From Piromyces finnis (taxonomy: Eukaryota; Neocallimastigomycota; Neocallimastigomycetes; Neocallimastigales; Neocallimastigaceae), in assembly GCA_002104945.1 (NCBI GenBank), contig MCFH01000013.1, forward strand, positions 248,001 through 312,000: 64,000 nt of DNA. The letters are read 5' to 3'. The notes beneath the pieces were generated by a model that saw only the letters and a program-made list of their open reading frames with translations, was not told the DNA's origin and ran no database searches. The position numbers were made by a program, and so were the translations under genes. Positions 55,149 through 64,000 of the stretch are shown here, piece after piece (position 1 is the first letter of the stretch; each line of letters begins with the position of its first letter).

Positions 55149-55342
55149 TAATAAAAAGAAATCAGAAATATATAAAACAATATCTATAATAATAAATTTA
55201 TTTATCAAAAATTCATTGGTATATAGACCACAACAAAATAATATAGTAAAACAAGTAATCCTATAATAATTATTTAATATTCAACAAAGAGAAAAAAAAA
55301 AAAAAGAGTAATACTATAACAATTATTTAATATCAAAAGTCA
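53001..55342. other. Intergenic spacer
   Basis: A+T-rich DNA with homopolymers. A GC-only decamer palindrome-rich block (GGCCGGCCGG) sits at 54137-54146, and a (TTTTTG)n run lies near 55034-55065. No gene is supported. Confidence 0.6.
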
Positions 55343-58656
<3,314 letters not shown>

Positions 58657-59612
58657 ATACCCTCTTCCCCTTCTAAATTTACCAACACACCCAACTTTAT
58701 TAAAAATAAATCTGTATTTGCCATTCCCATTCCTTCAACATTTTTTTTTAAAAAAAAAATATATATATATATATACCTCTCTTTTTATTTATTATGTATT
58801 TATTATCAGCGTATAAAATATATACTTACCCCCCCCCCCTCAAAAAAAAAGGGAAAAATCATACTTATCTACCTACGAATATTAAATGGTACACCTATAA
58901 AAACTCTTTTTAAGTTTTTAAAAAAAATACATAGATTCATATACATATACATACATACATAAATATTCACTTTAAAACTGAAAAAAAAATAATATACATC
59001 TATCATCATCTGTATTTACAATAGAAAAAAAAAAAGTGATTATTTATATCTATCTATAATGAATAAAAAATAAAAAAATAAAAAATAAAAAAAAAAAAAT
59101 CAATAGAAAAAATTTATAAAACATTAGCAATAACCATTAAAAACAAATCAATTTATAGTTAATGTTAATCGTTAAAACTAATCCTATCTGATAACTATTT
59201 AAAAGAAAACAACAACAACAGAAAAAAAAAAAAAAAAAAATTAAATTAAATTAAAAAGCAAAACTAAATAAAAAATAAAAATAAAAAAAATTAAAAATAA
59301 ATCATTTTAATATTATTATTAATATTTTTTATTGTGTGTGTGTGTGTGTATTTTTTATTTGTTTGTTTATTCATAATACAATTTCTATAGGCATCGTTAA
59401 ATATTGAAATATATATATATATATTTCCCACCCCATCATACACTATCTTTTATTATTTATATTACCCATTTTTATAGCTGTAATTTTTTCAGTAATAGGT
59501 TTTGGTTTAATTCTCCATAAAGCTTATATATATATTAATAATAAAAAAAAAAAAAATTAATTTAAAATTTATGAAATTTAATTTTACAATATTAAAAAGG
59601 TTAAATTATAAA

Positions 59613-59667
<55 letters not shown>

Positions 59668-59692
59668 TATATATATATATATATATATATTT
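58657..59692. other. Convergent 3' intergenic spacer with an 11-C tract and AT repeats
   Basis: This lies between the ends of the coiled-coil gene (+) and CEP41 (-). It contains an 11-C run at 58829-58839, (AT)n runs, a (GT)n run near 59335-59350 and, next to the CEP41 stop, (AAT)n at 59613-59666 followed by (AT)n to 59690. No gene was seen. Confidence 0.65.
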
Positions 59693-61670
59693 TCATGATA
59701 GTATGGTGTAATCCCCTTTACCATGATAATTTGTATTGACTAGAGGTGGAGGTGAAGGTGGTCTTGATTTACAAGTATTTTTTTGATTTTTATCTAAATC
59801 TTTGAATAGTGTCATTGGTATATTCTTTTTTATCATGGAGATAGGTATATTATTTAAAAAAAAAAAAAAAATTAAGGATATAATAAATAGAATAGAATAA
59901 TTTAATATATATACACATTATATATGAAAATAAAAAAAAAAAAAAAGTTAAAATAAAAAGGATATCAAAAGGATCTGTAATAGGTTGATGTTTTTTTAAA
60001 TCTGAATAATACGTTATTCTTTCAAATTTCTTTTCAGAATTTTGGGTATAAGAAGATTTTGAAGAAGTTGAAGAGATGGAGAGTTGAGAAGGTGAACGAG
60101 AAGGAGGAGGTGAAGGAAGATGACTGGTATTTAGATGAATTAAATTTTTTTGTGATGATTTAGAAGAAGAAGTAGAGGTAGAAGAGAATTGGGAAGGAGA
60201 ACGAGAATGTCTAATATTCATTCCATCATAAGAATTTATTGATTTCTTGGTAGGTATTGGTAAAGAATGACCATTATACCTATTAATATCATAAGATTTG
60301 AATTCATAATCCATGGGTATGAATGACCTAGTTATTTTATGGATATTTTTTTTTTCATTTTCTAATTTATTCGTTATTTTTTCTTTAATTTCTTTAGGTA
60401 TTTCACCAATAATATATTCAGGATAGTCTCTTACGATAGCTACAATACCTTTTAAAATATTCATCATAGATATAGTAGATAGGTAGGTTAGCATAAAAAT
60501 TTGAATGATTAATCCCTATTAAAAATTTAAAAACTAAAATAGTATAATAAATTATAAATTACCACCAGAAAGCATAAAACAATTTTGAATATTTCTTTCT
60601 AATAAACCTTGAGCAACTTTTTGTGCTAATCTATATAATAATATGGAATAATAATAAAAAAAAAAAAAAAAAAAGAAAACCAAAAAAGAATATGAATAAA
60701 AAACCTCAAAGTCTACTATATGTATATATATATTTACAAGTGTAAAAACTTTTATATAAAAACTTTTTTACCTTTCATTTTCATCATATATTATTATTAA
60801 TCTATCCTTTTTATTTTTATATTTTAAAATTTCATTAGAATATTGATTTGCTCCACGAAATAAAAAAGTATGAGGATAATTAATGGCTATTATTTATTGA
60901 TAATAATATTTTTTTATATTTTTATTCCATTCCTATTAAAAACTTTTTTTTTAATAATAATAATTGAATTAATATTTAAACCCTTACCTCCTTTTATATG
61001 ACTAATATTTGTATATATAAAAAAAAGATTATTGAAAATTTTTTTTATAATAAAAAATATATAATATTTTTAGTAACCAACTTCTTTTTAAAAAAAATTT
61101 TTTATAGCTACGGTAACATAGCCTTTTTTTTTTTTTTTGAAGAAACATACCACAATTTGTATTCTTGATAACCTCTAACGTCTAAGAGTAATATAGGATT
61201 TTCAAAATTTTCTTTATTTATGGTATCTTTAGTCATATAACTATTTAATTGCTCAATGACTAAATGAATATCTTCCATTATTGAAATTAATGATTTTACT
61301 TTAATTCTTTTAAAACCCTCATTCTCCTTAATTAACATATCTTTATATATATACATATAAATTTTAATATTTTAACTGCTTTTTTTTATTTTTGTGTTTA
61401 AATTTAATATTCTTATTATATATATATGTCTTTTTTTTTTACCTTTAAATTTTTCTCTTAGGTATATTGCATAGTTACTTTTAGAACAGCCTGTATCTAT
61501 CACTGGCCTAAAGTATCATTAAAATAATAATAGTTTTTTTTTTTTTTAGAAATTCCATTTATCTATTGTCTTTTGTTAATCGTATTATCAATTCAATTAT
61601 TAGAAAGAAAATTAACCTATAAAAAAGTAATACCATAATACCTTATATTTTTATATTTGTTCTTTAACAT
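59693..61670 (-). CDS. CEP41: CEP41-like centrosomal/ciliary protein with inactive rhodanese domain
   Basis: Eight exons join in frame to 371 residues (human CEP41 has 373): 61670-61642, 61507-61443, 61340-61151, 61001-60988, 60886-60772, 60630-60563, 60448-59966, 59844-59693. It begins KYKNIRPVIDTGCSKSNYAI, like the RLDTG region of CEP41, then has a helical stretch. Residues about 78-175 are a rhodanese domain: PILLLDVRGYQEYKL, CHIKGAINYPH, RGANQYSNEILKYKNKK, LIIIYDENERLAQK, NCFMLSGG. The catalytic Cys is replaced by Asp134 in YDENER, as in animal CEP41, so no sulphurtransferase activity is expected. The tail is Ser/Pro-rich. CEP41 acts at the basal body and axoneme and supports tubulin polyglutamylation, which fits flagellated zoospores. 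The model relies on a 14-base microexon and a last intron with AT-AC ends. The N-terminus may extend into an unseen upstream exon, because the frame stays open above the first Met. Confidence 0.88.
59845..59965 (-). other. Candidate U12-type AT-AC intron in the CEP41-like gene
   Basis: The intron begins ATATCCTTTT immediately after GATCCTTTTG, an exact match to the minor-spliceosome 5' site (RTATCCTTT). It contains ATCCTTAAT, one base from the U12 branch-site consensus, and ends at the first AC downstream of it, about 27 bases away. Removing the 121 bases keeps the frame (exon ends in phase 1, next exon starts with two bases). No GT donor between the conserved coding region and the last exon gives an in-frame join to any AG acceptor there. 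Confidence 0.75.
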
Positions 61671-62909
61671 TGATTTTTGTGGATGATTTAACTTTTTTTG
61701 ATATTTTAAAGTTTCAATATAGTTGAAATTGTTATTTTTTATATTTATTGAATAGAAAGCAACAAAGAATAAAGATATTCTTTTTTATCTATATTTAAGC
61801 TAATGCTCAACAATTTAAAGTTTCAATATTTTTGGCACTCTATTCATACCTAATAAAAATTAATTTTCTTTGTGAGTTAATTTTTTATTAATTTATTTCT
61901 ACTTTTTTTTATATATAATTTTTTTTTAATTAATTATAAAGTTTAATTTATTTTATATTTTTTTGTGTGTAAAAAAAAAAAAAATATTAAATTTTAAATT
62001 TAATAAAAAAAAAAAAACTCATTATAGATAAATGGATATTAAAAGAAAATAAATGCCTTTTTTTCATTTTCATCCTTTATGAATTGTTAAAAGAGATAAT
62101 AAAAAAATTTTTTTATTTTCTTTTGATAAGGAATGCAATTATGTTGTCTTTTTTTTTAAATATACAACATTGAAAAGGAGAGATCATTGGTGTATTCTAC
62201 ACAATATCTATTTAAAACTACATTTTTTAAACTTTTTTTTAAATATATATTTATTAACTTTTATAATAAAATGAATATATTCCAATTAATTTAATATTAT
62301 TTCTCTTATTACGAAAAAAAAAAAAACTTAAACTACTCTATATCCTTAGCCTAAATACTTTTCTCTAATTTTATTTTATCATTCAGGATACGTAAGATGC
62401 ATAGAATTAATGTTAAATAAAAAATTAAAAAATGAAATCTACTGGAATGAAATTAATTCTTTACATCAAAAGAAATAAATAAAAAAAAAAGGCATCATCA
62501 CCTTTTTTTTTATCTATATAAATAAAAGTATAGAATATAATTTTAATATTTAATTAATGCATTGGTATGGTGTTGAAGAAAATCTTGTCAATGCATGCAT
62601 GCATCTTATTATTTTTTTTAATCTATTCACTTTAAAAAAAATACGCCATTTTGTTATTATTATAAAAAAAATTTTTTTAAAAATGTTTTTTTTTTTTTCT
62701 TATTTTCAGGGTGATGGGCCAGTGAAAATGAAAAAAAATTCAATTCTAATTTAGGAAGTTGCGGTATTTTTTTTAAAAGAAAAATAGCAAAAAAAATTTT
62801 TATTTTCTGTTTAAAAAAATATTGCCGCTAAATGACAATAATAATAAGAGGTAGAAAAAAAAATATAATAATAACATAATAGTAGTAGTATAACATATAA
62901 TACTAATAC

Positions 62910-62979
<70 letters not shown>

Positions 62980-64000
62980 TAGAGTAATAATAACATAGTA
63001 GTATTAGTACGAAATAATATAAAAATAATAGAAAGCAAATAAAAACATCTTCAAAACATAGTTTTATATTGTAATACATTGTAATTAAATGTATACAAGT
63101 CGCATGGATAATTTGTTTGTTTTTTTCTGTTTTCATTTTTTGTTATGAGAATAAATTTAATAAGAATTAAAGTTTTAATCTAATATTGTATATTTTAATA
63201 TATTATTAATATATCATTAATTTATTTATAATATTACTCATCTATTTATTATTCATTTGTTGTGTCACATTAAAAATTAGAATTCGCACCAAGAGAAATT
63301 TTATTTATATTTACTACCAGTCAGCATTGCTATCACAAAAGAATCATTGGTGGTTATGAATAGTGGTAGGTAAATAAGAATAAAATAAAATAGAAGAACC
63401 TGACATGGCATTCTAATAATTTTTATTTTTCTTTCCATTAATCAAAATCTTTTGTATTTCTGCTTGAAAATAAAAAAATGAATTCTTTTTCTAGATATCA
63501 ATTGTTGATGAAAATTATCTTTTAATGTATTACAAATGAGTTTAAAAGATTTACCTTTTGACAAAAGTAATGATTCATCATTAATAAAATTACTTTTATT
63601 TCTCTTATCCTTTTTTATTTTAGATTTCTTAAAATAAACCAGTCATTTTAAATACTTAACTACATTATGTATTACATTTTATTACATATAGAAATTAAAT
63701 GTAGAACAAGAAAAAGGAATTGGTTTTTATATTAATTAAATTAATACGACAGAATTAATACAATTTATCACAACACCACCACCACCACCACCAACAACAA
63801 TAATAAATGATCTTTTATAACAGAATATAATATTATTCATATTAAATATTTATGTTTTTTTTTATTTAAATAGATTATTATTCATTTTAATATTAATTAT
63901 GTTTATTACTTCTAAAAAATAAAGCGGCGGTCATTTTTTTAATATTACATGTTACTTATTTGATCCATTCGTATTATGAATAGGAATAAAAATGTAATCT
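61671..64000. other. Upstream spacer to the window end
   Basis: A+T-rich DNA upstream of CEP41. It contains TGCATGCATGCAT near 62594, an imperfect hairpin (GCGGTATTTTTTT against AAAAAATATTGCCGC) at about 62761-62826, an (AAT)n block at 62910-62980 and a (CCA)n run near 63775-63792. A 33-codon frame at 63537-63638 with a hydrophobic end has no other support. No gene is called. Confidence 0.6.
62910..62980. repeat. (AAT)n microsatellite
   Basis: About 23 copies of a 3-bp unit. The overlapping minus-strand poly-Tyr reading frame is an artefact. Confidence 0.95.

Noticed and set aside
59845-60020. GT-AG alternative for the last CEP41 intron, using GTATTA near 60018
   Set aside because: It ends in phase 2, and every AG acceptor nearby then runs into a stop; it would also remove coding-like residues. 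The AT-AC reading fits without strain.
60449-60494. Met start MLTYLSTISMMNILK for a separate minus-strand gene
   Set aside because: The region is intronic: the acceptor at 60449 joins SGG to IVAIVRDYP in the correct phase, and upstream exons complete CEP41.
63537-63638. 33-codon open frame with a hydrophobic end
   Set aside because: Short, no splice partner, no recognisable similarity and no distinctive codon bias.

Overview
The window looks like nuclear DNA of an anaerobic gut fungus (Neocallimastigomycota) or a close zoosporic relative. It is extremely A+T-rich with long A/T homopolymers. Most genes are cut by many short A+T-rich introns (GTAA/GTAT donors, TAG/AAG/CAG acceptors). Proteins carry Asn-, Glu- and Ser-rich low-complexity stretches. 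One short secreted-protein gene uses C-ending codons unlike everything else. A ciliary gene (CEP41) fits an organism with flagellated zoospores and argues against Dictyostelium, which has similar composition but no cilia. The assignment is an inference.

Layout: 1-2471 (+) is the 3' end of a polyketide-synthase-like gene with at least six tandem acyl-carrier domains. 4281-6187 (-) encodes a charged coiled-coil protein ending in a CaaX prenylation box. 9100-13045 (+) is an F-box/WD40 gene. 14955-20301 (+) is an 18-exon LIM plus RapGAP gene. 20897-23327 (-) is a DHHC palmitoyltransferase. 26110-30210 (+) is a full-length vinculin. 30901-31932 (-) is a DEDDh exonuclease-like gene with an apparent one-base frameshift. 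36536-37125 (+) is a small GPI-anchored Cys-rich surface protein. 40066-41427 (-) and 50706-53000 (+) are intronless ankyrin-repeat genes. 43740-44640 is a decayed, rearranged HSP70 pseudogene. 45087-48823 (+) is the polyadenylation factor Pfs2/WDR33. 55343-58656 (+) is an unrecognised coiled-coil protein. 59693-61670 (-) is a CEP41 homologue. Its last intron has U12-type AT-AC signals. The long spacers hold homopolymers and microsatellites.

The genes are not an operon. Several fit one theme, which is inference: LIM-RapGAP, vinculin, a palmitoyltransferase and a prenylated coiled-coil protein suggest membrane-cytoskeleton signalling, and CEP41 belongs to the flagellar apparatus. Exon models were built by hand, using splice signals, frame continuity and family resemblance. 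Every model listed as intact closes exactly in frame. No tRNA, rRNA or CRISPR array was seen.
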